DNA of 64,000 nt from Microbacterium sp. 1.5R. Lineage in GTDB: Bacteria > Actinomycetota > Actinomycetes > Actinomycetales > Microbacteriaceae. The DNA is taken from NCBI RefSeq assembly GCF_001889265.1, contig NZ_CP018151.1, forward strand, positions 372,001-436,000. The letters are read 5' to 3'. The notes under the pieces were generated by a model. That model did no database searches, was not told the origin of the DNA, and was given only the letters and a program-made list of their open reading frames with translations. Below are positions 18,032-28,828 of the stretch, piece after piece (within the stretch, counting starts at the first letter, position 1; each line of letters starts with the position of its first letter). The position numbers and the translations under genes are program-made.

Positions 18032-18205
18032 ATGGCCCTCCTCTCGATCGCCGGTTCGGCGCGCGCTCCGCATGAGCTGCGCTCGGCGACTCCGATGAAG
18101 GAATGGATGCGCGTCGTGCTCCACCCGGGCACGAACGGGTGGACCAGCGTCTGGGGCACTCTCTCGCACGGCGAGATCGCGGGCTGCCCGCCGCCACGCG
18201 ACTAG
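18032..18205 (+). CDS. small protein, 57 aa, function unknown
   Basis: Not recognised. ATG 18032 is preceded by the box TAGGCT (18020-18025) six bases upstream, the same leaderless-promoter layout as several solid genes here. The codons are strongly G/C-ending as in neighbouring genes, and the frame ends at TAG 18203-18205. The product starts MALLSIAGSARAPHELRSA and continues with KEWMRVVLHPGTNGWTSVWG. It has two of its three tryptophans in the second half, a single cysteine, and no clear signal peptide or membrane span. Codon use and promoter support a real gene; conservation is untested. Confidence 0.5.
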   Translation: MALLSIAGSARAPHELRSATPMKEWMRVVLHPGTNGWTSVWGTLSHGEIAGCPPPRD

Positions 18206-18231
18206 ACCGCGCCTCTGTGGGGTGCGGTCTT
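18204..18231 (+). terminator. weak hairpin terminator after the 57-aa gene
   Basis: Arms AGACCGC (18204-18210) and GCGGTCT (18224-18230) with a 13-base loop, followed by T but no real T-run. It overlaps the stop codon of the small gene. It may separate that gene from nhaA. Confidence 0.35.
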
Positions 18232-18269
18232 CCGCGTCGTTCACCCCTTCTCTCGCGTGAGGTCTCGTC

Positions 18270-19550
18270 ATGTCCGCTTCTCCTGTCCGCACCCGTCCCC
18301 GTCTCCGCCTGGCTCCCCAGGAGCTGTGGCGAGGCATCCGCTCCAACGCCCGCAGCGAGGTGCTCGGGGGTTCGCTGTTGCTCGCCGCCACCGTCGCCGC
18401 GCTGATCCTCGCCAACACCCCCGCCGTGTCGTGGTACGAGTCGGTGCGCGACTTCACGTTCGGCATCCCCGAGCTGCATCTCGATCTGAGCATCGGGGCC
18501 TGGGCCGCGGACGGCCTGCTCGCGATCTTCTTCTTCGTCGTGGGTCTCGAGCTGAAAGAGGAGTTCGTCACCGGCCGACTGCGCGATCCGCGTCAGGCGG
18601 CGCTGCCGATCGCCGCAGCCGTCGGCGGGGTGATCGTGCCGGCGATCATCTTCGCCCTGATCAACGCGGGCGACGGCGACGCCCTGCGCGGCTGGGCCAT
18701 CCCGACCGCCACGGACATCGCGTTCGCGGTCGCCGTGATCGCCGTGGTCGGGAAGTCCCTCCCACCGGCGCTCCGCGTCTTCCTGCTCACACTCGCGATC
18801 ATCGACGACCTGATCGCCATCACGATCATCGCGACCTTCTACACCGACTCGATCAGCTTCCCCTGGCTGACTCTCGCGCTGCTGCCCCTCGCAGGATTCG
18901 CGCTGCTCGTGCAGAAGGGCGTGCGGGCGTGGTGGATCCTGATGCCTCTCGCGATCGCCGTGTGGGTCTGCATCCATGCCGCCGGCATCCACGCGACCGT
19001 CGCCGGAGTCCTCCTCGGTTTCGTCGTTCCTGTCATCCCGACCGAGCGCGCTCGGGTGCCGCGAGGGACGGATGCCGACGGCGAGCCCCTCTACGACGGC
19101 CTCGCCCCGCACTTCGCCGACCGGTGGGGTGTCGTGGCGACGCTGTTCGCCGTGCCCGTGTTCGCCTTCTTCGCGGCGGGCGTCACGATCGGCGGACTCG
19201 CGGGGCTCGCGTCGGCGCTGACCGATCCGATCGCGATCGGCATCATCGTCGGCCTCGTCCTGGGCAAGCCGATCGGGATCCTCGCGACCACGTTCCTGCT
19301 CAGCCGGGTGCCCGCTCTGCGTCTCGACGAATCGCTGCGCTGGCCCGACCTCACCGGCATGGCGTTCCTCGCCGGAATCGGATTCACCGTCTCCCTGCTC
19401 GTCGGAGAGCTCGCCTACGGGTCGAGTTCGGTCGCCGACGAGCACGTCAAGATCGGTGTGCTCCTCGGCTCCCTGATCGCCGCGGTGATCGGCGGGCTGA
19501 TGCTCGCGAGGCGCAACGCTCTCGCCCGCCGATCGCTGCTCGACGCCTGA
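18270..19550 (+). CDS. nhaA: Na+/H+ antiporter NhaA
   Basis: 426 aa, about twelve hydrophobic segments. NhaA landmarks: LAIFFFVVGLELKEEF in the first third, the paired aspartates in LAIIDDLIAITII (the Na+/H+ binding site corresponding to Asp163/164), WAIPTATDIAFA before it, and GIGFTVSLLVGELAYG near the end. Exchanges external protons for internal Na+ or Li+ at alkaline pH. Single-gene unit; the convergent sulfatase gene ends 10 bp downstream. Confidence 0.95.
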   Translation: MSASPVRTRPRLRLAPQELWRGIRSNARSEVLGGSLLLAATVAALILANTPAVSWYESVRDFTFGIPELHLDLSIGAWAADGLLAIFFFVVGLELKEEFVTGRLRDPRQAALPIAAAVGGVIVPAIIFALINAGDGDALRGWAIPTATDIAFAVAVIAVVGKSLPPALRVFLLTLAIIDDLIAITIIATFYTDSISFPWLTLALLPLAGFALLVQKGVRAWWILMPLAIAVWVCIHAAGIHATVAGVLLGFVVPVIPTERARVPRGTDADGEPLYDGLAPHFADRWGVVATLFAVPVFAFFAAGVTIGGLAGLASALTDPIAIGIIVGLVLGKPIGILATTFLLSRVPALRLDESLRWPDLTGMAFLAGIGFTVSLLVGELAYGSSSVADEHVKIGVLLGSLIAAVIGGLMLARRNALARRSLLDA

Positions 19551-19559
19551 GGGCGACGG

Positions 19560-21059
19560 TCAGGAGCTGCCGACCGTCGACTGCAGCTTCGCCATCACCT
19601 GGGTGATCGTGAACGATGCCGATTCCTGGCGAGCGGGGAACTCGGCAAGGGTGTGCAGCATGTTCGCCACATACGCCTGGGCCGGGATGAACAGGAAGAT
19701 GTGGTCGAGCACCCAGTCCCAGTAGGTGTTCGAGGTGATGTCGGCGCGCTCGAACGGATCGGTGCGCAGATTGAAGAGCTTCGGGAACCGCAGCTCGATG
19801 TAGGGCTCCTGCCACACCTGCAGGGTTCCGACCGCGCGCTGCTCCAGGAAGACGAACTTCCAGTTCTCGAAGCGCAGCGCCGTGAGGTCGCCGTCGTCCG
19901 AGACGTAGAAGAAGTGTCGTCGCGGGCTGTGCTCGGCGACTCCCGTGATGTAGTCGAGCTGGTTGTTGCCGTCGAGATGGACCCTGAAGTCGGTGCCGTG
20001 CAGATCCGTGCCCGCCTTCAGACGCTCGGCGATGTCGGTGTCGCCGGCCGCCGCGAGCAGCGTCACGAACCAGTCGTTGTGGCTCACGATGCCGTTGAGC
20101 GTCGTGCCCGCGGGGACGTGCCCGGGCCAGCGCACCATCGCCGGGACCCTGTAGGCGCCCTCCCAGTTCGAGTTCTTCTCGTTGCGGAACGGCGTCATGC
20201 CGGCATCCGGCCAGCTGTTCATGTGCGGGCCGTTGTCGGTGGAGTACATGACGATCGTGTTCTCGGCGAGGCCGAGCTCGTCGAGCAGATCGAGCAGACT
20301 GCCCACCACGTCGTCATGATCGAGCATCGTGTCGTGATACTCCGACTGCCAGCGTCCGGCCCGCCCCTTGCTCTCCTCCTTGGTGTGGGTGCGGAAGTGC
20401 ATGTGCGTCGAGTTGAACCACACGAAGAACGGGGTGTCGTCGTCGGCCTGAGCGCGGATGAAGTCCGCCGCAGCATCGCGGAACTCCTCGTCGACGGTCT
20501 CCATGCGCTTCTTCGTCAGCGGACCGGTGTCTTCGATGCGCTGCGTGCCGTCGTCGTTCGCCCACGAGTGGATCACGCCGCGCGGGCGGAACCGCTCGCT
20601 GAACCCGGGGTACTCCTCGTCGGTCGGGTAGTCCGGGTGCTCCGGCTCCTCCTCGGCGTTCAGGTGATAGAGGTTGCCGAAGAACTCGTCGAAGCCGTGC
20701 GCCGTCGGCAGGTGCTCATCGCGGTCGCCGAGATGGTTCTTGCCGAACTGGCCGGTGGCGTAGCCGTGGTGCTTGAGCGCATCCGCGATCGTCGGATCCT
20801 CGGGCTGGAGCCCCAGCTTCGCCCCCGGCATCCCCACCTTCGTGAGACCCGTGCGATAGGGGTTCTGTCCGGTGATGAACGCCGCACGCCCGGCGGTGCA
20901 GCTCTGCTCGCCGTAGTAATCGGTGAACTTCACACCCTCATCGGCGATCCGGTCGATGTTCGGAGTCCGATAGCCCATCAGGCCGTCGGTATAGGTGCTC
21001 AGATTGGCGATGCCGATGTCATCGCCCCAGATGATGAGGATGTTGGGCTTGTCGGACAT
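19560..21059 (-). CDS. arylsulfatase-type sulfatase (formylglycine dependent)
   Basis: 499 aa, no clear export signal. N-terminal metal-binding DD (residues 13-14 in IIWGDDIG) and the modification motif CTAGR with Cys54 to be converted to formylglycine. Motifs such as GKNHLGD and the DNGPHMNSWPDAGMTPFRNEKN region belong to the alkaline-phosphatase/sulfatase fold. The residue after the first x is Ala, not the Pro of CxPxR, a known bacterial variant. ATG 21059 follows GAGGAG. The enzyme's activator, an FGE, is the gene immediately upstream on the same strand, 85 bp away. Substrate unknown; sulfated aryl or carbohydrate esters are possible. Confidence 0.9.
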   Translation of the reverse strand: MSDKPNILIIWGDDIGIANLSTYTDGLMGYRTPNIDRIADEGVKFTDYYGEQSCTAGRAAFITGQNPYRTGLTKVGMPGAKLGLQPEDPTIADALKHHGYATGQFGKNHLGDRDEHLPTAHGFDEFFGNLYHLNAEEEPEHPDYPTDEEYPGFSERFRPRGVIHSWANDDGTQRIEDTGPLTKKRMETVDEEFRDAAADFIRAQADDDTPFFVWFNSTHMHFRTHTKEESKGRAGRWQSEYHDTMLDHDDVVGSLLDLLDELGLAENTIVMYSTDNGPHMNSWPDAGMTPFRNEKNSNWEGAYRVPAMVRWPGHVPAGTTLNGIVSHNDWFVTLLAAAGDTDIAERLKAGTDLHGTDFRVHLDGNNQLDYITGVAEHSPRRHFFYVSDDGDLTALRFENWKFVFLEQRAVGTLQVWQEPYIELRFPKLFNLRTDPFERADITSNTYWDWVLDHIFLFIPAQAYVANMLHTLAEFPARQESASFTITQVMAKLQSTVGSS

Positions 21060-21144
21060 TGTCGCTCCTCGGTCGGCGGTGAGGCCGGGCAGGCGCCCGT
21101 GCCGCTCAGCCAACCAGGGGCTCGGGTCAATGCCCAGGGGGGCC

Positions 21145-22056
21145 TCACACCGAGCGGGTGAGGCGGAATCCGATGTGCGACATGCCGGTGTCCTCCGCCT
21201 GGGGCGAGCGGGCGGCCGGGCGGAAGCGCAGGCAGTAGTCGGGGGAGCACAGGTGTGATCCGCCCTTCAGCACCCGGCGCGGGATGCTCGGGAAGCCCTC
21301 CTGCGCGCTCGCCGCTGCCAACAGGTTCGCGCGCTTGCCGGGATCCACCGGCTTGTCCGACAGTTTCAGATGCCGCGGCGTGTAGAAGTCGCTCGTCCAC
21401 TCCCAGACGTTCGCGATCATGTCATAGAGTCCGTAGCCGTTGGGGGCGTAAGACCCGACCGGGGCCGTGCCGCCGACGCCCTGGTTGTCATACGGGAAGC
21501 GACCCAGCCAGGAGTTCGCCTGCGCCTCGCCACCGGGGTAGATCTCGTCGCCCCATGCGAAAGGCGCACCGTCGACCCCGCCTCGGGCGGCGTACTCGTG
21601 CTCGGCCTCGGTGGGCAGCCGCATCCCGACCCAGTCGGCGTAGGCGACCGCGTCCTCGAACGCGATGTGCACGACCGGATGCTGCAGCCGATCGTCGATC
21701 GACGAGTCGGGGCCGAACGGATGCCGCCAGGAGGCGCCAGCCTGCCAGCGCCACCAGTTGCGCCAGTTGCGCAGGTCGGTCGGGCCGGGGGTCGGCGTGA
21801 AGACCATGGAACCGGGCACGAGGTCCTTCGGATCCGCATCCGGAAAGGCAGCCGGGTCGAGAGGCCGCTCGGCCACAGTGATATATCCCGTGGCATCGAC
21901 GAATTCCGCGTACTGCGCGTTGGTCACCTCGTAGCGGTCGATCTCGAACGAGGCGACCTCGCGCTCGTGCACCGGGCGCTCGTCGGGGTAGAAGTCCTCG
22001 GACCCCATCCGGAAGGTTCCGCCGGGGATCAGCACCATGTCGCGAATGTTCGTCAC
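21145..22056 (-). CDS. formylglycine-generating enzyme (SUMF1/FGE family)
   Basis: 303 aa. Starts IPGGTFRMGSEDFYPDERPVH, a typical FGE N-terminus, then HPVVHIAFEDAVAYADWVGMRLPTEAE, WEWTSDF, and the C-terminal KGGSHLCSPDYC with Cys270 and Cys275. These match in spacing the copper-binding cysteine pair of characterised FGEs. It oxidises the sulfatase cysteine to formylglycine. GTG start with TACGCT (complement of 22064-22069) seven bases upstream, implying a leaderless mRNA. Co-directional with the sulfatase. Confidence 0.92.
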   Translation of the reverse strand: MTNIRDMVLIPGGTFRMGSEDFYPDERPVHEREVASFEIDRYEVTNAQYAEFVDATGYITVAERPLDPAAFPDADPKDLVPGSMVFTPTPGPTDLRNWRNWWRWQAGASWRHPFGPDSSIDDRLQHPVVHIAFEDAVAYADWVGMRLPTEAEHEYAARGGVDGAPFAWGDEIYPGGEAQANSWLGRFPYDNQGVGGTAPVGSYAPNGYGLYDMIANVWEWTSDFYTPRHLKLSDKPVDPGKRANLLAAASAQEGFPSIPRRVLKGGSHLCSPDYCLRFRPAARSPQAEDTGMSHIGFRLTRSV

Positions 22057-22113
22057 CCGCGTCAGCGTAGCGTCCGGGTCGTCGCGCGGGGCAGGATGCT
22101 CGCCCGCGTGGGG

Positions 22114-23124
22114 CTAGCCGACCAGGCGCGCGGTCGTGCCGCGGACGTTCAGCTCGTAGGGGAGCTCGGCCGGAATGCCGGCGGCGTCGCCGTCGGCGAG
22201 CTTGGCGAGCACGGCGTCCGCCGCACGCTCGCCCTGGCCCAGCGGGAACTGATCGACGGTGCTGAGTCGGAAGAACTCGCCGAGCTCGTGACCGTCGATG
22301 CCGACGATCGAGAGGTCGTCCGGCACGGCGAATCCGAGGTCGCGGGCGGCGAGGATCGCCCCGATCGCCATCTCGTCGGATGCCGCGAACACGGCGGTGG
22401 GTCGCGGGCCGGGGCGTCCGAGCAGCTGCTTCGCCGCGCGGTATCCGCCCTCGACCGTGAAGTCGGCGGGCTCGAGGAAGGCCGGATTCAGAGGGATGCC
22501 GGCCTTCGCCAGTGCCTTCTCGAAGCCCAGGCGACGATTCGTCGGGATGTGGAAGTCGATGTCGAACTCGGGGTTCGCGCCGATGTGGGCGATGTCGCGG
22601 TGTCCGAGACCGATCAGGTGCTCGGTCGCCAGCTGGGCCACGGCGACGTCGTCGACGGTGAGGGTGTCGAGCTTGGGGTTCGGCCCGCCGATCGCGATCA
22701 CCGGCAGGCCGAGGTCGAGCAGGTACTGCGTCTCGTCGTCGTCGAGCTCGATCGACACCGCGATCACCGCATCCACTCGCTGCCGTCGCAGGAAGGTGTC
22801 GAACACGTGGCGGCGCACGTCCTTGTCGGCGGTGATGTTGTAGAGGGTGATGTCGTAGCCCTCGCGCATCAGCGCGGACGACACCCCCGACAGCACGGTG
22901 CTGAAGAACCATCGGTCGAGGAAGGGAACCACGACCCCGATGTTGCGGGTGCGGCCCGATGCCAGGCTCGATGCGCGGGAGGACACGACGTAGCCGAGCG
23001 CCGATGCCGCCTCCTGCACGCGCAGGCGGGCCGACTCCGACACATGGCCTCGGCCGCTCAGCGCGCGCGAGACCGTCGCGGTCGAGACGCCGGCGAGCCG
23101 GGCGACCTCATCGATGCTCGCCAT
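22114..23124 (-). CDS. LacI-family transcriptional regulator of alpha-glucoside use
   Basis: 336 aa. LacI HTH at the N-terminus (IDEVARLAGVSTATVSRALSG) with hinge helix LASGRTRNIG, then a periplasmic-binding-protein-like effector domain. It lies directly downstream of the GH13 gene on the same strand with a palindromic 61 bp element between, so it is probably co-transcribed. A LacI-type operator with a CG core sits in the GH13 promoter, its likely target. Effector (maltose-like sugar) inferred. AGAGGA precedes ATG 23124. Confidence 0.88.
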   Translation of the reverse strand: MASIDEVARLAGVSTATVSRALSGRGHVSESARLRVQEAASALGYVVSSRASSLASGRTRNIGVVVPFLDRWFFSTVLSGVSSALMREGYDITLYNITADKDVRRHVFDTFLRRQRVDAVIAVSIELDDDETQYLLDLGLPVIAIGGPNPKLDTLTVDDVAVAQLATEHLIGLGHRDIAHIGANPEFDIDFHIPTNRRLGFEKALAKAGIPLNPAFLEPADFTVEGGYRAAKQLLGRPGPRPTAVFAASDEMAIGAILAARDLGFAVPDDLSIVGIDGHELGEFFRLSTVDQFPLGQGERAADAVLAKLADGDAAGIPAELPYELNVRGTTARLVG

Positions 23125-23143
23125 GGGGGATCCTCTCTGAGCC

Positions 23144-23204
23144 GTTCCGGTCGCAGTTCGTGCCGTCGGGCGGTGCCGTGGGCGGCGCGAACTGCGACCG
23201 GAAC
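23144..23204. repeat. 61 bp palindromic element, family B copy 1
   Basis: Perfect 17 bp arms: 23144-23160 (GTTCCGGTCGCAGTTCG) and 23188-23204 (its complement) around a 27-base G/C-rich centre. It is in the gap between the GH13 gene and its downstream LacI gene. A second copy with the same arms and the same 61 bp length lies at 30865-30925. Confidence 0.8.
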
Positions 23205-23215
23205 ATGATGCGACG

Positions 23216-24877
<1,662 letters not shown>

Positions 24878-24883
24878 GGCAAC

Positions 24884-24913
24884 AGATTAGTGCAAACGCT
24901 TACATGATTGCCA
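24884..24913 (-). promoter_or_regulatory. GH13 promoter with LacI-family operator
   Basis: On the complement: -35 TGGCAA (24913-24908), 18 bp, -10 TAATCT (24889-24884), and the start codon six bases further, so the mRNA is probably leaderless. The spacer contains TGTAAGCGTTTGCA (24904-24891), a LacI-family operator with the central CG. Repressor binding would block polymerase directly. The likely binder is the downstream LacI protein. Confidence 0.8.
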
Positions 24914-25016
24914 GAGCGAGCATCGAATCGATTCGGGGATCCGATATTCTGCGCCGGTCCGCAGCCGCTTGCAGGCCCGGGAGTATGCTTCGGGCATCCG
25001 ACCACAGGAGGCTGTC

Positions 25017-25445
25017 ATGGTTCCCGAGATCAACTACTGGGCCGTTCTGCTCGCGACCGCCTCGAGCATGATCGTCGGCTCGATCTGGTACGCGCCGAAG
25101 GTGTTCGGCACCCGCTGGTCGAAGCTCGCGAACGTCGACATGGACCGTCCGGGGGCGAGCGCGACGATGGCGATCATCACCACCGTGATCGTGAGCTTCG
25201 CGACGGCGTGGGTGCTCGCCGGAGCATCCGCGATCGCCTGGCACTTCTACGACGGATCGTTCTTCTGGGCCGCCGTCGTCACCGGCGTGCTGCTGTGGGC
25301 CGGGTTCACGGCCGCGCGGTTCATCACGCACGACGCCTTCGAGGGTCGTCCGACGGCGTTGACCACCATGAACATCGCACACGAGATCGTCACGATCGTG
25401 GTCATGGCCGTGATCATCGGCGTCTGGCCGCCGGCTCTCGGCTAG
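25017..25445 (+). CDS. DUF1761 membrane protein
   Basis: 142 aa with four hydrophobic segments. Family-typical start INYWAVLLATASSMIVGSIWYAP and the segment TTMNIAHEIVTIVVMAVIIG. Strong ribosome site (CAGGAGG) before ATG 25017. DUF1761 proteins are small integral membrane proteins without an assigned function. Its TAG stop and the stop of the convergent VOC gene share the palindrome CTAG at 25442-25445. Confidence 0.8.
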   Translation: MVPEINYWAVLLATASSMIVGSIWYAPKVFGTRWSKLANVDMDRPGASATMAIITTVIVSFATAWVLAGASAIAWHFYDGSFFWAAVVTGVLLWAGFTAARFITHDAFEGRPTALTTMNIAHEIVTIVVMAVIIGVWPPALG

Positions 25446-25891
25446 CTCGCCGCGGCATCCTTCGTGAGGTCCTGCGCGAACATGACGAGGATCCCGCTCG
25501 GGCCGCGCAGATAGGTGAGCCGGTAGACGCCCTGGTAGTTCGCGACTCCTCGCAGCGGGTGATATCCGTGCCGGGCAGCGATGGCCAGGGACTCGTCGAT
25601 GTCGTCGACGGAGAACGCCACCCGGTGCATCCCGATCTCGTTCGGCAGGGTCGGCTCGGTCTCGATCGCGTCGGGATGGATGTATTCGAACAGCTCGAGC
25701 TGACCGTGGCCGTCGGGTGTCTGCAGCACGGCGATCTTCGCGTGGTTGCCGTCGAGGCCGACGGCGGTGTCGGCCCATTCGCCGCTGACCTCGTCCCGAC
25801 CGAGCACGGTGAGGCCGAGATCGGTGAAGAAGGCGATCGTCGCCTCGAGGTCGCGCACGGCGATGCCGACGTTCTCCAGTGTGATGGGCAT
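25442..25891 (-). CDS. VOC-superfamily (glyoxalase-like) protein
   Basis: 149 aa, two beta-alpha-beta-beta-beta modules as in glyoxalase I and methylmalonyl-CoA epimerase. ENVGIAVRDLEATIAFFTDLG marks module 1, with LELFEYIHP and later MHRVAFSVDDID in module 2. Candidate metal ligands include Glu and His residues in those strands. Specific activity cannot be assigned. TAGCAT (complement of 25899-25904) lies seven bases before ATG 25891, suggesting a leaderless transcript. Monocistronic. Confidence 0.8.
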   Translation of the reverse strand: MPITLENVGIAVRDLEATIAFFTDLGLTVLGRDEVSGEWADTAVGLDGNHAKIAVLQTPDGHGQLELFEYIHPDAIETEPTLPNEIGMHRVAFSVDDIDESLAIAARHGYHPLRGVANYQGVYRLTYLRGPSGILVMFAQDLTKDAAAS

Positions 25892-26046
25892 GGCTCGCAT
25901 GCTACTCGCGGGGCGCGACACGCCGGGCGCCTCGAAAGACTAGACCTTCGCCACTTCCGCCGAGACTTCCTGGTATGCCAGCATTTTGCACGTGACCTCC
26001 TGGTCGCCTGCGGTCGCCGACTGCGGTTCAGACCGAGGGGGTCTTC

Positions 26047-27303
26047 ATGTCGGGTTCATCGCGCCGTTCAGCGCCATGGATGATCGCCGCCGCACTCATC
26101 GCCGCCGCGATGGTCGCGGGCGTGACCACCGCGGCCTCCGGTGATGCCCCCGCCGACGACCCGACCGCCGCACCGGATCCGACTCTGTCGGTCGCCCTCG
26201 CCTACGAGTTCCTCGATGCGCGCGTCGACGAGTTCTGCGACGGCGCGGGGCACTGCCTTCCCCGCAGCTATCAGGGAGGCTTCTTCACCGACCTGCCGAC
26301 CTGGGACTTCACCCCGTCGTTCGTCTACGACGACGCCCTCGTCGTGATCGCGTACACGGCACGCGGGCTCCCCGACGACATCCGTCGGGCGCGGACCATC
26401 GGCGACACCCTGCTCTTCGTGCAGGCGAACGACCCGATCGGCGACGGCCGAGTGCGCACCTCGTACGAGCCGCACGGCATCCGTCAGGGGAGGGTCGAGA
26501 TCACCGGCCCCGGCACGTTCACCGGCAACCAGGCCTGGACCGGTATGGCGCTCGCGCGTCTCTTCCACGCGACCGGCGACTCGAAGTACCTCGATGGGGC
26601 GGTGCAGATCGCCGAATGGATCCAGAACAACACCGCCGACATGGTGCGAGCGCCCTTCGGCTACACCGGCGGTCAGCTCGAGAACGGCTCGTCGCTGGAG
26701 TGGAAGTCCACCGAGCACAACAGCGATATCGCCGGCTTCTTCACGCAGCTCGCACAGCTCACCGGCGACTCCGTCTGGGCCGATCGGGCGGGCGTCGCGT
26801 CGGCCTTCGTGGCCGCGATGCAGAGCGCCGACGGCCATGTCGACACGGGCACCCTGCTGGATGGGTCGACGGTCAACACCCGCCCCATTCCCCTCGACGC
26901 GCAGACCTGGAGCTCGCTCGCCACGCGCGACCCCCGCTACGACACCTCGCTGGACTGGACGCTGACCCACCTCATCGCGACGGACGGGCAGTATCAGGGC
27001 GCGTCGATCAGCGACGTCGACGTGTCGAAGGTGTGGTTCGAGGGATCCGGCCACCTGGCGCTCGCTCTCACGCTGCGCGATGCGCCCGGTGACGCCGAGC
27101 GCGTGGAGTCGCTGCTGAGCAGCATCCGCCTCGGTCAGCGCGATGCGCCCAACGGCGACGGCAAGGGGATCGTGGCGACGTCGACCGACGGCCTCGACTC
27201 GGGCTTCGGCGACCTCTACTACGCCAGCCTGCACACCGGTGCGACGGCCTGGTACCTGCTCGCCGCCGCGGGCGACAATCCCTTCGCGCTGCCCGTCGAC
27301 TGA
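26047..27303 (+). CDS. secreted (alpha/alpha)6-barrel protein, glycosidase-like
   Basis: 418 aa. Signal peptide: Arg-rich start MSGSSRRSAPW followed by an Ala-rich hydrophobic core to about residue 30, with cleavage near TAASG. The mature part has repeated helical segments with aromatic and acidic residues (SFVYDDALVVIAYTARG, NQAWTGMALARLFHATGD, DLYYASLHTGATAWYLLAAAGDNPF), the pattern of six-hairpin glycosidase-like or Tat-signal carbohydrate-active proteins. Catalytic residues are not identifiable by eye. It may act on an extracellular polysaccharide (inference). Single gene; a long repeat array follows. Confidence 0.65.
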   Translation: MSGSSRRSAPWMIAAALIAAAMVAGVTTAASGDAPADDPTAAPDPTLSVALAYEFLDARVDEFCDGAGHCLPRSYQGGFFTDLPTWDFTPSFVYDDALVVIAYTARGLPDDIRRARTIGDTLLFVQANDPIGDGRVRTSYEPHGIRQGRVEITGPGTFTGNQAWTGMALARLFHATGDSKYLDGAVQIAEWIQNNTADMVRAPFGYTGGQLENGSSLEWKSTEHNSDIAGFFTQLAQLTGDSVWADRAGVASAFVAAMQSADGHVDTGTLLDGSTVNTRPIPLDAQTWSSLATRDPRYDTSLDWTLTHLIATDGQYQGASISDVDVSKVWFEGSGHLALALTLRDAPGDAERVESLLSSIRLGQRDAPNGDGKGIVATSTDGLDSGFGDLYYASLHTGATAWYLLAAAGDNPFALPVD

Positions 27304-27336
27304 CCCGTCGCGCTCTGACGCCTGCCGCCACGTCGG

Positions 27337-27790
27337 GCGCGGTGCGGGGTCACTTTTGCACCGGCGGCGCGGTGCGGGGTCACTAGTGCACCTCCGACGC
27401 GGTGCGTGGTCACTATTGCACCGGATTCGGGTGATTCGGGTGCGGAACTGGCCCCGGCTGCGGGCGCGGTGCGGAACTGGCCCCGGCTGCGGGCGCGGTG
27501 CGGAACTGGCCCCGGCTGCGCGAGCGGGATCGGAACTGGCCCCGGCTGCGCGAGCGGGATCGGAACCGCCCCCCTCGGTGCTGGGGCCGGCGTCATCGCG
27601 CCGGTGCGGGGCCAAAAGCGCATCCTCCGCTGATGCGGGGCCAATAACGCATGCGAAACCGGCGATTCGGGTGCAGAACTGGCCCCGGCTGTGCGCGCGG
27701 GTGCAGAACTGGCCCCGGCTGTGCGAGCGGGTGCGGAACTGGCCCCGGCTGCGGGTTCGGATGCGGAACTGGCCCCGGCTGCGCGCGCCT
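27337..27790. repeat. tandem array of about 14 units of 29-30 bp, three sequence types
   Basis: Fills the 492 bp gap between the convergent barrel-protein and purQ genes. Type A, three units at exact 30 bp spacing (27341, 27371, 27401): GGTGCGGGGTCACTTTTGCA and variants, ends able to pair (GGTGC/GCACC). Type B, five units (27440, 27469, 27498, 27528, 27558) then four more (27671, 27701, 27731, 27761), core GTGCGGAACTGGCCCCGGCT. Type C, two units near 27603 and 27632, GTGCGGGGCCAAAAGCGCAT-like with ATGCG/CGCAT ends. All types begin with TGCGG or close variants. No credible gene overlaps it. It may act as a two-way transcription barrier, or be an expanded REP-like element. Confidence 0.85.
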
Positions 27791-27795
27791 ACCGC

Positions 27796-28499
<704 letters not shown>

Positions 28500-28503
<4 letters not shown>

Positions 28504-28748
28504 TCGGCGACCTCGATGCCGACGACGTCCTCGATCACGGAGTTGGAGAGCACCTCATCGGCGATGCGGCGGGCCTCGGCGAGGATCTCGTCGGTGACCT
28601 CGCCTTCGACGGTGAGCTCGAAGCGCTTGCCGATGCGGACATCGGAGAAGCCCTCGACGCCCAGACGGGAGAATGCGCCGGACACGGCCTTCCCCTGCGG
28701 GTCGAGCAGTTCGGGCTTGGGCATGACGTCGACGACGATGGTGGGCAT
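28500..28748 (-). CDS. purS: phosphoribosylformylglycinamidine synthase subunit PurS
   Basis: 82 aa, the small bridging subunit of the PurLQS complex. Starts [22 protein letters not shown] and contains [13 protein letters not shown], both typical of PurS. It is the promoter-proximal gene of the purS-purQ pair. A TAGACT box (complement of 28790-28795) lies about 42 bases upstream of the start, so this gene has a normal leader with GGAG before ATG 28748. Confidence 0.95.
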
Positions 28749-28828
28749 GAACGGCTCCGGAAGTCGCGGGCGGACGGGCTTGTCCAGTCTACCGGCTCGG
28801 GACTCGCCCGATTCCCGGGTGACGGGGC

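Noticed and set aside
19653..23208. Long plus-strand frames over the sulfatase, FGE and LacI genes
   Set aside because: Shadows of the well-supported minus-strand genes.
27337..27790. Possible CRISPR array
   Set aside because: The units are almost contiguous; the 'spacers' are 6-8 bases, not unique 30-mers, and no cas genes are present.
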